DNA of 64,000 bases. Origin: Orientallactaga sibirica. Its lineage: Eukaryota; Chordata; Mammalia; Rodentia; Dipodidae. The stretch lies in assembly GCA_036365145.1 (NCBI GenBank), contig JAEOAD010000026.1, forward strand, positions 806,001 to 870,000. The letters run 5' to 3'. This document shows, one piece after another, positions 34,186 through 45,400 of this stretch. Every line of letters begins with the position of its first letter. Position 1 is the stretch's first letter. Below the pieces are notes generated by a model. That model worked only from the letters and a program-made list of their open reading frames with translations, did no database searches and had not been told where the DNA came from. The translations under genes were made by a program, and so were the position numbers.

Positions 34186-35238
34186 ATCAGGTCAATATAC
34201 AAAGCTTGAAGTGGTAATTGTTTTTATCTGTAGTCACTCAGTAGATTTATATTCCATAGCTCAGCAAATTCAGAAGAAACCCAACAGTTTGTGTAGCTTC
34301 AATAATGGGGATCTCAAACACCTTCAGTAGTTAACAGTGACTGCTGTACGGCTTGCAAGAAAGACTGTTCTTTTTTTTTTTTTTTTTTTTAAATTAAAAG
34401 ACCATTCGGAATTTGAAAATGTTTTCACATGTTCTCTGATCAGTTAGAATTTATTTGAAATAACACAATGTTTTTTAAGGCCAGGCACAGTTGTTCTAAA
34501 TTCTTGTTTATTCTAACAGCTTAGTAGTGGAGGCTGACATTTGCCTGGGGCTGAGGAGACGCTCAGTGGTTGCAGGTGCTTGCTGTTCTCATGGACTGGA
34601 TTCAGATCTCCAGAATCCATGTAAAATTCAGAAGCAAGGTGGTGCACGCATAAGCCCAGTGCTACAGCAGTGGGAGGGAGGTGGAATCTAGAGACTCTTT
34701 AGGCTTGCCTCCCAGGGCCAGAAAACAGACTGTCTCGAGGTGGCAAGAACCAACTCCGACCGACCTCCTGCACACAGCTCTCTCGTCCCGCCCCACACAT
34801 TCTAAGCTGTTAACCATTTACGATGTTGGATTACTTCATGCAGTTCAGCAGCCATTTTGTCATGTAGAAAATAATATAGAATGTTCCTGTGTACTACACC
34901 CAGGTTTTTTAACCCCCATGTTTTCATGTTCTACTTATTCTTTGTGTTTATTTTTTTGTATTTTGAGAAAGGTCTCCCTCTAGCCCCAGCAAGCCTGGCA
35001 TTCACTCTGTAGTCTCAGGGTGGCCTTGAACTAACTCATGGTGATCCTCCTACCTTGGCCTCCTGAGTGCTGGGATTAGAAGTGTGTGCCACCATACCCA
35101 GGTGTAACATTTTTTGAACCACTTCTGGGACTTTACCCTTAGTACTTGGGCCCATGTTTGAAGTACAGGAATATTTTGGTCACTTGCCAAGGCGTTCCAT
35201 CTGCATTACTGTTGTCAAGCTCAGAATGGAACAGCTTT
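34186..35238. repeat. C6orf62 downstream flank
   Basis: Unique to about 34480, then a B4-like composite on plus (about 34548-34680) and a B1 on minus (34950-35105). The stretch 34690-34940 is unique without a call. Confidence 0.55.
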
Positions 35239-37136
35239 ACCGTCTGTATTCTGGTTTCCTAACTATCTCGATATTCTGGAGAAATCGTTAGATCCATGCT
35301 AGAGTTCTTTACCCCTTTAATATAAAAGATGCCATTAGCCTGGAATTAACTATGTAGTCTCAGGGTAGCCTCGAACTCTCGGCGATCCTCCTACCTCTGC
35401 CTCCCAAGTGCTGGGATTAAAGGCGTGCACCACCATGGGACCCCACAGATAGAACTGTTCCTGTATTGTGGGCTCCACCAGAGACTGGCCCATCTTAAAG
35501 GTTGCAAAATGATTTCCATTACAGCCCTGGACTCTTCCTCTCCCCATGCATAACTGGCACCCCTCAATTTCTTGAGCACTTCCTTTAAATAGGACTTACC
35601 GTATCTGTGCCAGCTTGAGGAGCTGTCCCAAGCACAGGTTCCCTGTACTAGGAAACCAGAGTTATGATCTGGGGCTCTTGCATGCTCATTGCTGCCCCAG
35701 AGTCTGCAGCTGGACTTAGTGAACAGATCCCTTTGATACAAAGAACATCCAACTTCTTAATCTACTTGCCCAATTCTTTGAAGCTCATTCCTTTTCATTT
35801 CATCACAAAATGGTCTCACTAACGCGGATGCAGAAATACTGAGTCGTGTGGACCTGAGATCTTTGGAGATATTTTCAGAACAGACTTAGGAATTTGTCTT
35901 CTCAGTACAATAATAGATGTGCTTTACCCCTTTAATATAAAAGATGCCATAGCCGGGCGTGGTGGCTCACGCCTTTAATCCCAGCACTTGGGAGGCTGAG
36001 GTAGGAGGATCGCCGAGAGTTCGAGGCTACCCTGAGACTACATAGTTAATTCCAGGCCAGCCTGGACCAGAGTGAGACCCTACCTCGAAAAACCAAAAAA
36101 CAAAACGACAAAAAAAAGATGCCAGCCCAGACCTGTGTGCAACTGTCAGAGATTGAGACCACTCCTATCCCCAAGGGGCTTTGCTTCAAATGCTCTTGAT
36201 TATTTTATGACACAAGCTTTAATTTTCCAGTCTGGGTCTAGTCCGTGTCTCACACAGGAGATGGAAAGGTGGCAAAGATCTAAAGTTCACTAAGGCTAGG
36301 AAGGAGGTGTTAAGGAGCACATTTCCTGACGGGGGGTGGGGGGGCTGCTTTGTACTTCTCAGCTGGTGTCTTGCTGCACTCTCCCGTAGCAAAGGGAGCT
36401 CTGTAGCCTCAGAGTACAAAGCACCCCCCGTCAGGAAATGTGCTGAAACCTTGCTTGACCTTGGACTTGACCTCCATAATTAATGTTTATCTACTATTGT
36501 AGCCCAAATTAAACTTGCTTTTTAAAATTTTTTAAATTTTATTTTAGAGATTAAGAGGCAGAGAATGGGAGCATCAGGGCATTCATCTGCTGCAAACACT
36601 CCAGATGCATGCGCCCCCTTGTGCGTCTAGCTTATGCAGGTTCTGGGGAATTGAACCCGGATCTTTTGGCTTTGTCGGCAAGCACCTTAACCGCTAAGCC
36701 ATCTCTCCAGTCCGAACTGTTTCTTCTTTAGCTTAACATTTGGCTTTAGTTCTTCAGTGATCTTAGAGTGGCCCTGCTAGCTGCTTTGCTTGACCTGTTT
36801 TCAAAACACATCTAAAATATAACAAGCCAGAAGAGGTGGTGTGGGCCTAGAGTGCCAGCACTCAGCAGAATGAGGCAGGAGGCTCACAAAGCCAGAATCT
36901 GACAAAAAACAAGGGCTGGGCAGATGACTTAGCAGTTAAAGGCTTGTAAAGCCTTATTGGCCTAGATTCAATTCTTCAGCACCCAAATGGGTCTTGGATT
37001 TGTTTGCAGTGGCAAGAGACCCTGGTGTGTCTGTATCCACACATACACACGTGTTAAGTGTCTTAAGTAAAACTGGGCTGCAGAAATGGCTTGGTGGTTA
37101 AGCCGCTTGCCTGCAAAGCCAAAGGACCCAGGTTCA
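35239..37136 (+). repeat. Tandem duplication, copy 1 (about 1.9 kb)
   Basis: Reads base for base, with only a handful of differences, like 37137-39029. It holds a B1 piece on minus (35340-35430), a B1 on plus (35950-36110), a hairpin (36316-36444), a tSINE on minus (36520-36712), a tSINE on plus (36912-37070) and the first 60 bases of another tSINE (37077-37136), where the copy stops abruptly. Confidence 0.95.
36316..36444. repeat. Long inverted repeat inside copy 1
   Basis: The left arm starts AGCACATTTCCTGACGGGG at 36316 and runs through a G tract to CTTTGTACTTCT at about 36358. The right arm at 36411-36444 is its reverse complement, ending GTCAGGAAATGTGCT. The loop is about 50 bases. The left G tract carries extra bases. 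Confidence 0.9.
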
Positions 37137-39029
37137 ACCGTCTGTATTCTGGTTTCCTAACTATCTCGATATTCTGGAGAAATCGTTAGATCCATGCTAG
37201 AGTTCTTTACCCCTTTAATATAAAAGATGCCATTAGCCTGGAATTAACTATGTAGTCTCAGGGTAGCCTCGAACTCTCGGCGATCCTCCTACCTCTGCCT
37301 CCCAAGTGCTGGGATTAAAGGCGTGCACCACCATGGGACCCCACAGATAGAACTGTTCCTGTATTGTGGGCTCCACCAGAGACTGGCCCATCTTAAAGGT
37401 TGCAAAATGATTTCCATTACAGCCCTGGACTCTTCCTCTCCCCATGCATAACTGGCACCCCTCAATTTCTTGAGCACTTCCTTTAAATAGGACTTACCGT
37501 ATCTGTGCCAGCTTGAGGAGCTGTCCCAAGCACAGGTTCCCTGTACTAGGAAACCAGAGTTATGATCTGGGGCTCTTGCATGCTCATTGCTGCCCCAGAG
37601 TCTGCAGCTGGACTTAGTGAACAGATCCCTTTGATACAAAGAACATCCAACTTCTTAATCTACTTGCCCAATTCTTTGAAGCTCATTCCTTTTTATTTCA
37701 TCACGAAATGGTCTCACTAACGCGGATGCAGAAATACTGAGTCGTGTGGACCTGAGATCTTTGGAGATATTTTCAGAACAGACTTAGGAATTTGTCTTCT
37801 CAGTACAATAATAGATGTGCTTTACCCCTTTAATATAAAAGATGCCATAGCCGGGCGTGGTGGCTCACGCCTTTAATCCCAGCACTTGGGAGGCTGAGGT
37901 AGGAGGATCGCCGAGAGTTCGAGGCTACCCTGAGACTACATAGTTAATTCCAGGCCAGCCTGGACCAGAGTGAGACCCTACCTCGAAAAACCAAAAACAA
38001 AACGACAAAAAAAGATGCCAGCCCAGACCTGTGTGCAACTGTCAGAGATTGAGACCACTCCTATCCCCAAGGGGCTTTGCTTCAAATGCTCTTGATTATT
38101 TTATGACACAAGCTTTAATTTTCCAGTCTGGGTCTAGTCCGTGTCTCACACAGGAGATGGAAAGGTGGCAAAGATCTAAAGTTCACTAAGGCTAGGAAGG
38201 AGGTGTTAAGGAGCACATTTCCTGACGGGGGGGGGGGCTGCTTTGTACTTCTCAGCTGGTGTCTTGCTGCACTCTCCCCAGCAAAGGGAGCTCTGTAGCC
38301 TCAGAGTACAAAGCACCCCCCGTCAGGAAATGTGCTGAAACCTTGCTTGACCTTGGACTTGACCTCCATAATTAATGTTTATCTACTATTGTAGCCCAAA
38401 TTAAACTTGCTTTTTAAAATTTTTTAAATTTTATTTTAGAGATTAAGAGGCAGAGAATGGGAGCATCAGGGCATTCATCTGCTGCAAACACTCCAGATGC
38501 ATGCGCCCCCTTGTGCGTCTAGCTTATGCAGGTTCTGGGGAATTGAACCCGGATCTTTTGGCTTTGTCGGCAAGCACCTTAACCGCTAAGCCATCTCTCC
38601 AGTCCGAACTGTTTCTTCTTTAGCTTAACATTTGGCTTTAGTTCTTCAGTGATCTTAGAGTGGCCCTGCTAGCTGCTTTGCTTGACCTGTTTTCAAAACA
38701 CATCTAAAATATAACAAGCCAGAAGAGGTGGTGTGGGCCTAGAGTGCCAGCACTCAGCAGAATGAGGCAGGAGGCTCACAAAGCCAGAATCTGACAAAAA
38801 ACAAGGGCTGGGCAGATGACTTAGCAGTTAAAGGCTTGTAAAGCCTTATTGGCCTAGATTCAATTCTTCAGCACCCAAATGGGTCTTGGATTTGTTTGCA
38901 GTGGCAAGAGACCCTGGTGTGTCTGTATCCACACATACACACGTGTTAAGTGTCTTAAGTAAAACTGGGCTGCAGAAATGGCTTGGTGGTTAAGCCGCTT
39001 GCCTGCAAAGCCAAAGGACCCAGGTTCAA
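37137..39029 (+). repeat. Tandem duplication, copy 2
   Basis: Direct repeat of 35239-37136, offset 1898. Seen differences: two base changes near 37693-37706, A-run lengths near 38000, a shorter G run near 38227-38237, and a small change near 38279. Past 39029 the sequence continues into the rest of a complete tSINE (38970-39172), so the right breakpoint lay inside that element. The hairpin recurs at 38212-38336. Confidence 0.95.
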
Positions 39030-39198
39030 TTCCCCAGGACCCACGCAAAGCCAGATGCACATGGTGGCACAAGCGCCTGGAGTTCGTTTGCAGTGGCTGG
39101 AGGCCCTGGCATGTGCCCATTCTCTATCTACCTCTCTCTCACTCACACAAATAAAAATGTTTAAGATAATTCAGTGAAAAGCATCCCCCCTCCCTATC

Positions 39199-39204
39199 TT
39201 TATT
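39199..39204 (-). terminator. ACOT13 distal poly(A) signal
   Basis: AATAAA on minus, about 140 nt past the ACOT13 stop. A closer one is at 39269-39274. Either gives a very short 3' UTR; the tSINE at 38970-39172 lies just beyond. Confidence 0.55.
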
Positions 39205-39341
39205 CAATTTGGTTTCTTGGTTCTTTTTCCCCCAGAAAATACTTCTTAGCTACTTGTGGTTTTGCTAATTTATTTCAGAAAGTTGTTCACATCGAAGTGC
39301 ACTGATGCTGGCGCTGGAGTCTGGGCCATCCTGCGGGCCCC

Positions 39342-39498
39342 TCAGCTTCCCAGGTGTTTTGTGTGTCTGCCTTGTGCTACTAGTTTTCCTGTGGCCTTGT
39401 TGGTCAGATCCACCGAGGCAAACGCAAGAGTTCTTCCCTGCTTCAGAATATGTGCTGTAATCACTACCTCCTCTCCGATCTTAGCAGGTGACATATAC
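39342..39498 (-). CDS. ACOT13: ACOT13 coding exon 3
   Basis: Completes Thr89 (split AC|G) and encodes residues 90-140, YMSPAKIGEEVVITAHILKQ to TKHLGS, then TGA at 39342-39344. The acceptor is CTGAAG. Confidence 0.95.
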
Positions 39499-42400
39499 CT
39501 TCAGAGAAAAGACAGTGAACATAGGTGGTGAGTGACTTAAGGAAGCCCCGAGAGCCTTTCTGTGTGACTTGAATAACTGAAGCACTATCAGGGACTTTTG
39601 GTTCCATCAGATTCACAAAGCTGGTACTGACCAGGCTTTGTTTTGGTTCCCCCCCCCCCACACACACATAGGGTCTCACTGTAGCTCAGGCTGCCCTGGA
39701 ATTCACTATGTCGTCTCAGGGTGGCCTCGAACTCACAGCAGTCCTCCTACCTCTGCCTCCCAAGTGCTGGGCATGTACCACCACACCCAGCCTGTTTTGG
39801 TTTTTTGAAGTAGGGTCTTGCTCTAGCCCAGGCTACCTGGAACTCACTATATAGTCTTAGGGTGGCCTTGAACTTGAGTGCTGGGATTAAAGGTGTGCAC
39901 CACCAGACCCAACACCTGACCAGGTGGTTAACCCAACCATCACATTCCTTTTCACATAAATAAGGGATTTTTCTTGGCTTTTTCTCCTTTAAGTTTCCCA
40001 ATTCCTACTTATTTGTGGCTAGTGCAAGATTCTCCATAGTTTTCATTAAGAAATCCTTGGTGCCAGGCATGGTGGCACATGCCTTTAATCCCAGCACTCG
40101 GGAGGCAGAGGTGGTTGGATTGCTGTGAGTTCCAGGCCACCCTGAGAATACAGAGTGACTTTCAAGTCAGCCTGAGCTAGCGAGACCCCTACCTTGAAAA
40201 ACCAACGAGAAAAAAAAAAAAAGAAATCCTTGGGGTGTATATTCACATCAGTACTCGATTCAACTCTAAAAGTGACTTAGAGGTTGGAGAGATGGCTTAG
40301 TGGTTAAGGCACCTGACAGCAAAGCCAAAGGATCCAGGTTCAGTTCCCCAGTACCTACATAAAGCCAGATGCACAAGAGGGCACATGCATCTGGAGTTCA
40401 TTTGCAATGGCTAGAGGGGTTGGCTCCAATACAACTGCCAGTACCAACTCGGAGTCCTCATGGCCTTCATGTGAAATGCTCATCGCCTGTACACACCCTG
40501 CTGCATATGTCATGAGACTGCATATGTCATGAGACTGCATACGTCATGAGACTGCTTGTAAGGTGAGTGTTGTGGAAATAGTTGCTACGTGCTTTGTTCG
40601 AGAACAAACAGTAAGAGACAAGGTCTGTACATAACCTAGCGCAGATGTAGTTAGATCTGTAGGTAAGTTGTAAATTCAGTTGCTGGAGAAAAAAAAATAA
40701 AACTAGGGTTGGGAGATGGCTCAGTGGTTAAAGATGCCTTTTTGCAAAGCCTCATGGCCCAGGTGGGATTCCCCAGTATCCATGTAAAGCCAGATGCACA
40801 GTGGCACATCCATCTGGAGTTCTGCAGTAGCAAGGGGCCCTGGCATGCCCAAGTTCACTCTGAAATATATCGTAAATACATAGATTAATATTTTTGAGAG
40901 GAGAGGGAGGGAGGCCATGGACACGCCAGGACCTCCAACTACTACAAATGAACTCAAGATGCACGTGCCACTTTGTGCATCTGGCTTCACATGAGTACCA
41001 GGGAATCCCACCTGGGCCGTGAGGCTTTGCAAGCAAGCCCTCCTAACCATCTTTCCGGCCCCTAATAAAAAAGAGCTAGGTGCAGTGGTACACGCCTGCA
41101 ACCCAGCACTTGGGAGGATCACTTAATCTTTAGCTACACAACGAGTTTAGACCAACCTGGTTACATGAGACCCCCCCCATCTCAAAAACAGCCAGGTGTG
41201 GTGGTGCACTTTTAATCTCAGCATTTGGGAGGCCAAGATAGGAAGATCAATGTGAGTTCAAGGCCAGCCTAGGACTACATAGTAAATTCCAGGTCTGCCT
41301 GGGCTATAGCAAGACCTTACCTCCAAAAACAAAACAAAACAAAACAAAAATCCAAAAATAAATAAAACTGAGCTGGGTGTGGTGATGCATGCCTTTAATT
41401 CCAGCATTAAGGAGGCAGAGGTAGGAGGATCACCGAGAGTTTGAGGCCACCCAGAGATGACATGGTGAATTCCAGGTCAGCATGGAGACCTTACCTCCAA
41501 AAACAAAGTTTATGTGGAATTTTTTTTAAATTATTTTATTTATTTTTGGAGAGAGACAGACAGAGAGGGAGACAGAGATGGGCGCGCCAGCAGTCTCTCA
41601 GCTGCTGTGAACGAAATCCAGATGTGTGCACCCCCTTGTAGGCAAGTGTGGCATTGCGCCCTTGTGTCACTTTGCATCTGGCTAAACGTGGGACCTGGAG
41701 ATTGGAACCGGGTTCTTAGGCTTAGCAGGCAGGCGCCTTAACCGCTAAGCCATCTCTCCAGCCCCAAAATTTTCTTTTTTAAAGTTGCACTGTAGCCCAG
41801 GTTGGCTTTGAACTTGCAGCAGTCCTGCCTCAGCCTACCAAATGAGCCACACCACTCCTGCCGTTGGAACTCAACATTTTACATCTTGGAAAAATGACTT
41901 CCAGTATCTCACAAGGTGTGACAGGCTGACATCCAGGGCACTGTCTCCTGATTCTGTTACTTAAATTGTGACAGTGACTCCATGTAGTCATGGGCGATTT
42001 CAGCTGTCCACCTTGTTAGATTATGACGTATGGGAAAGGTTCCACTTTCCTCGGAGGTCTCCTTGGAGTCCCAAGGGCTGGGATCACTGATGGGCTGTTT
42101 CCTTGCCTGCTCTCAACATGACCCTCGTAACTTTGTACAAGTGTTACTTTGGGTGTGTGTAGACAGGCTAGCCGGAGCCCCCAGGACTCGCCTGTGTGTT
42201 CTCCTTAGCATGCATCACACCTGCCTTTTTTTTTTTTTTTTTTTTTTCTTTCGAGGGATGGCTCAGCGGTTAAGGTGTTTACCTGCAGAGGCTAAGGACC
42301 CAGGTTCAATTCCCCAGGACCCACATAAGCCAGATGCATAAGGGGTGCATGTGTCTGGAGATTGTTTACAGTGGCTACATGCCCTGATACACCCATTCTC

Positions 42401-45400
42401 TCTCTGTCTCTCTCTCTCTCTACTTGCAAATAAATTTTTTTAAAAAGTATATAGGATACCGGGCGTGGTGGCGCACGCCTTTAATCCCAGCACTCGGGAG
42501 GCAGAGGTAGGAGGATCGCCGAGAGTTCAAGGCCACCCTGAGACTACATAGTTAATTCCAGGTCAGCCTGGACCAGAGTGAGACCCTACCTCGAAAAACC
42601 AAAAAAAAAAAAAAAAAAAAGTATATAGGAAGGTGTAGGATACACACACACAAGTAGGCCATTCTATATAAGGGACTTGAATATTCTTGGATTTTATTAC
42701 CGAAAAGGATCCTAGAACCAATCCCCTACCCTACTGAAGGGTGACTGTACTTAGAAACTGTTCAATTTCTTGGGTATGGTGGCGCACACCTTTAATTCCA
42801 GCACCCAGGAGGCAGAGGTAGGAGTGCTGTGAGTTCAAGGCCAGCCTGAGATTACATAGTGAATTCCAGGTCAGCCTGGACTAGAGTGAGACCCTACCTT
42901 GAACCACCCCCCATCACCAAAAAAAAAAAAAAAATTGCTCAATTCTAGGTGTTCTGATGTAAGACAGGGTCTTGCAATGTAGCCTAGTATGGCTTCAGCT
43001 TCCTGAGTGCTAGGATTACAAGCCAGAGTTACCATACCCAGTTCTAGGGTTTTTTTTTTTTTTTTTTTTTTTTTCAAGGTAGGGTCTCATTCTAGCCCAG
43101 GCTGACCTGGAATTCACTATGTAGTCTCAGGTAATTTCAGCATCACTTATTACTTTTAGTATGTGTACGTGTGGAGGGGAGTATACCACAGCAGGTATGG
43201 AGATGTGTACGTGTGGAGGGGAGTGTACCACAGCACGTATGGAGATGTGTACGTGTGGAGGGGAGTGTACCACGGCATGTATGGAGATGTGTATGTGTGG
43301 ATGGAGTGTACCACGGCATGTATGGAGATGTGTACGTGTGGATGGAGTGTACCATGGCACAACACGTATGGAGATCAAAGGGTAACTCTGGGGGTCAGGT
43401 CTCGCCTTCCACCTTCTTTGAGGCATACCTCTTGTGCACTGCTGTGCTCCACAGGCTAGCTGACCCGCCAGCTTCTTGTCTAGGAGTCTCCTGTCTACGC
43501 CCCTCTTATTGCTCTAGCTTCACATGGGTCCCGGGTTCTGAACTCAAGTATTCACTGCTTGTACAGCAAAGACTTGATCCCCTGAGCCACCTCCCCACCC
43601 CCAAGCTCATCCATTATTAACACCGGAAGTGTATTTAGCTATGGTTGTTTGCAATGAACTATCACATTTTTAAAAAGTTCTTCCAGCTGGGCGTGGTTAA
43701 TCTAAGCACTTGGGAGACAGAGGTAGGAGGATCGCTGTGAGTCCGAGGCCACTCTGAGACTACATAGTGAATTTCAGGACAACCTGGACCAGAGTGAGAC
43801 CCTACCTCGAAAAAAAAAAAAAGTTCTTCCCAGGCTGGAGAGATAGATGGCTTAGTGGTTAAGGCACTTGCTGGCAAAGCCAAAGGACCCAGGTTCAATT
43901 CTCCAGGACCCACATTAAGCTATATGCAGAAGGTGGCACAAGCATCTGGAGTTTGCTTGTGGTGGCTGGAGGCCATGGCGTGCCCATTCTATGTGCCTCT
44001 CTCATATATAAATAACTCTTTTATTAAAAAGTTCTTTGGGGTGCCTTGTGGATACATACGTTATGTTCATGTCCACACTGACTCCGGGTGCCCCCCTTTC
44101 TGAGCATATCAGAGCCACTGTTGATATGCAGTCTACGAGGGTGGCGGTCAAGCCACCGTGGAGGGTGCCCAGCTTATTAGTGTGCTGTTCTTCCACCTTC
44201 ATCTCACAAGTTACTTTCCCAGGAGCAGCCGAGACAACAGTCACCTGGATGTTAAGCAAGCAAACAACAAGAATTTTGAACATGAATTCTTTGGTACTAG
44301 AAAAGCCCAAGTACAAGCAGCCCATTAAGAACAGTCACTAGGGGCTGGAGAGATGGCTTAGAGGTTAAGGCGCCTGCCTCCTAAGCCTAAGAGCGCTGGT
44401 TCCAATGTCCAGGTCCCATGTTTAGCCACATGCAAAGTGATGCAAGGGTGCAATGCCGCACTTGACCACAAGGGGGCGCACGCATCTGGAGTTCATTTGC
44501 AGCAGCTGAGAGGCTGCTGGCACGTCCATTCTTTGTCTCTCTCTCTGACTCTTTCCAAAAAATAAAAATTAAATCTTAAAAAAAAAAAAATCAAGCCAAG
44601 TATGGTGGCACTTGGGAGGCAGAGGTAGAAGGATCACCATGAGTTCAAGGCTAGCCTGGGCTGCAAAGACCCTACTTCGAAAACAAAAAAACAATAAAAA
44701 AAATTTTTTTTGGGGGGGGGAAGAGACATAAGAGTATAACCTGATTGGAATATGACCAATATGCAGTATGTTCACACAGTAATATTAGTTTTCAATTAAT
44801 AAAAGTAAAATAAATAAGATAGAAAAGAACAAGAGTTAAGACAAGGAAGAGGGGAATGTGGAGGAAAGAGAGGGCAAGAAAAGGAGGGAAAGGAGAAGAG
44901 AGGAGAGCAGAGGAAGAAAAGTGGGCAGAAGAGAAAGGAGAAGAGGAAGGAAGAGAGGAAGAGGAGAAGGATGAGGAAAGGAGAGGAGGGAAAGAAGGAA
45001 CGAGAAGTAAAAGGTAGAAGCAGAGTGATGGTTTGACTGTCAAGTGTTCCCAGAGCCCCAGGTGTCTGTGAAGACACCTCATACTTCGTCCCCAGCTGGT
45101 GGGGCTACTGGGAGGTGGAGCCTTGCTGGAGGTGCGTGCTGCTGGGGACAGACCTTGGAGTTGATGAGTCCAGCCCACTGGGAGCCCAGAGCCAGCTTGC
45201 TCTTGCTGATGCCTCTCTGACGTGGATGTGTGATGTTGTGAGCCAGCGGTCAAGTCTTTTTCTGCCATGGTGAAGCTTCCCCTCAAAACTGTAAACCTGA
45301 GGAGAAATCCTCTCCTGCTAAGCTGCTTCTGGTCAGGTGTTTTGTGCCAATGACAACAACATCACTGCTGGGCTAGAGAGACGGTTCAGTGGTTAAGGCA

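Larger units (their letters stand above)
39499..44059. repeat. ACOT13 intron 2
   Basis: B1 minus 39655-39790, 39792-39910 and 43062-43135 (partial); B1 plus 40060-40220, 41070-41190, 41190-41345, 41370-41510, 42460-42620, 42770-42920, 43680-43825. tSINE plus 40278-40420, 40708-40860, 42255-42440, 43834-44035; tSINE minus 40880-41062; long tSINE minus 41530-41765. Unique stretches without a call: 39910-40050, 41860-42230 and 43390-43670. A minisatellite and a 17-bp triplicate are listed separately. Confidence 0.75.

Noticed and set aside
43171..43620. 149-codon frame over the 42-bp minisatellite
   Set aside because: Open in several frames on both strands because the unit is a multiple of three; no start context or homology.
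44792..45286. 164-codon minus frame rich in Ser, Phe and Leu
   Set aside because: Direct product of the purine-only tract.
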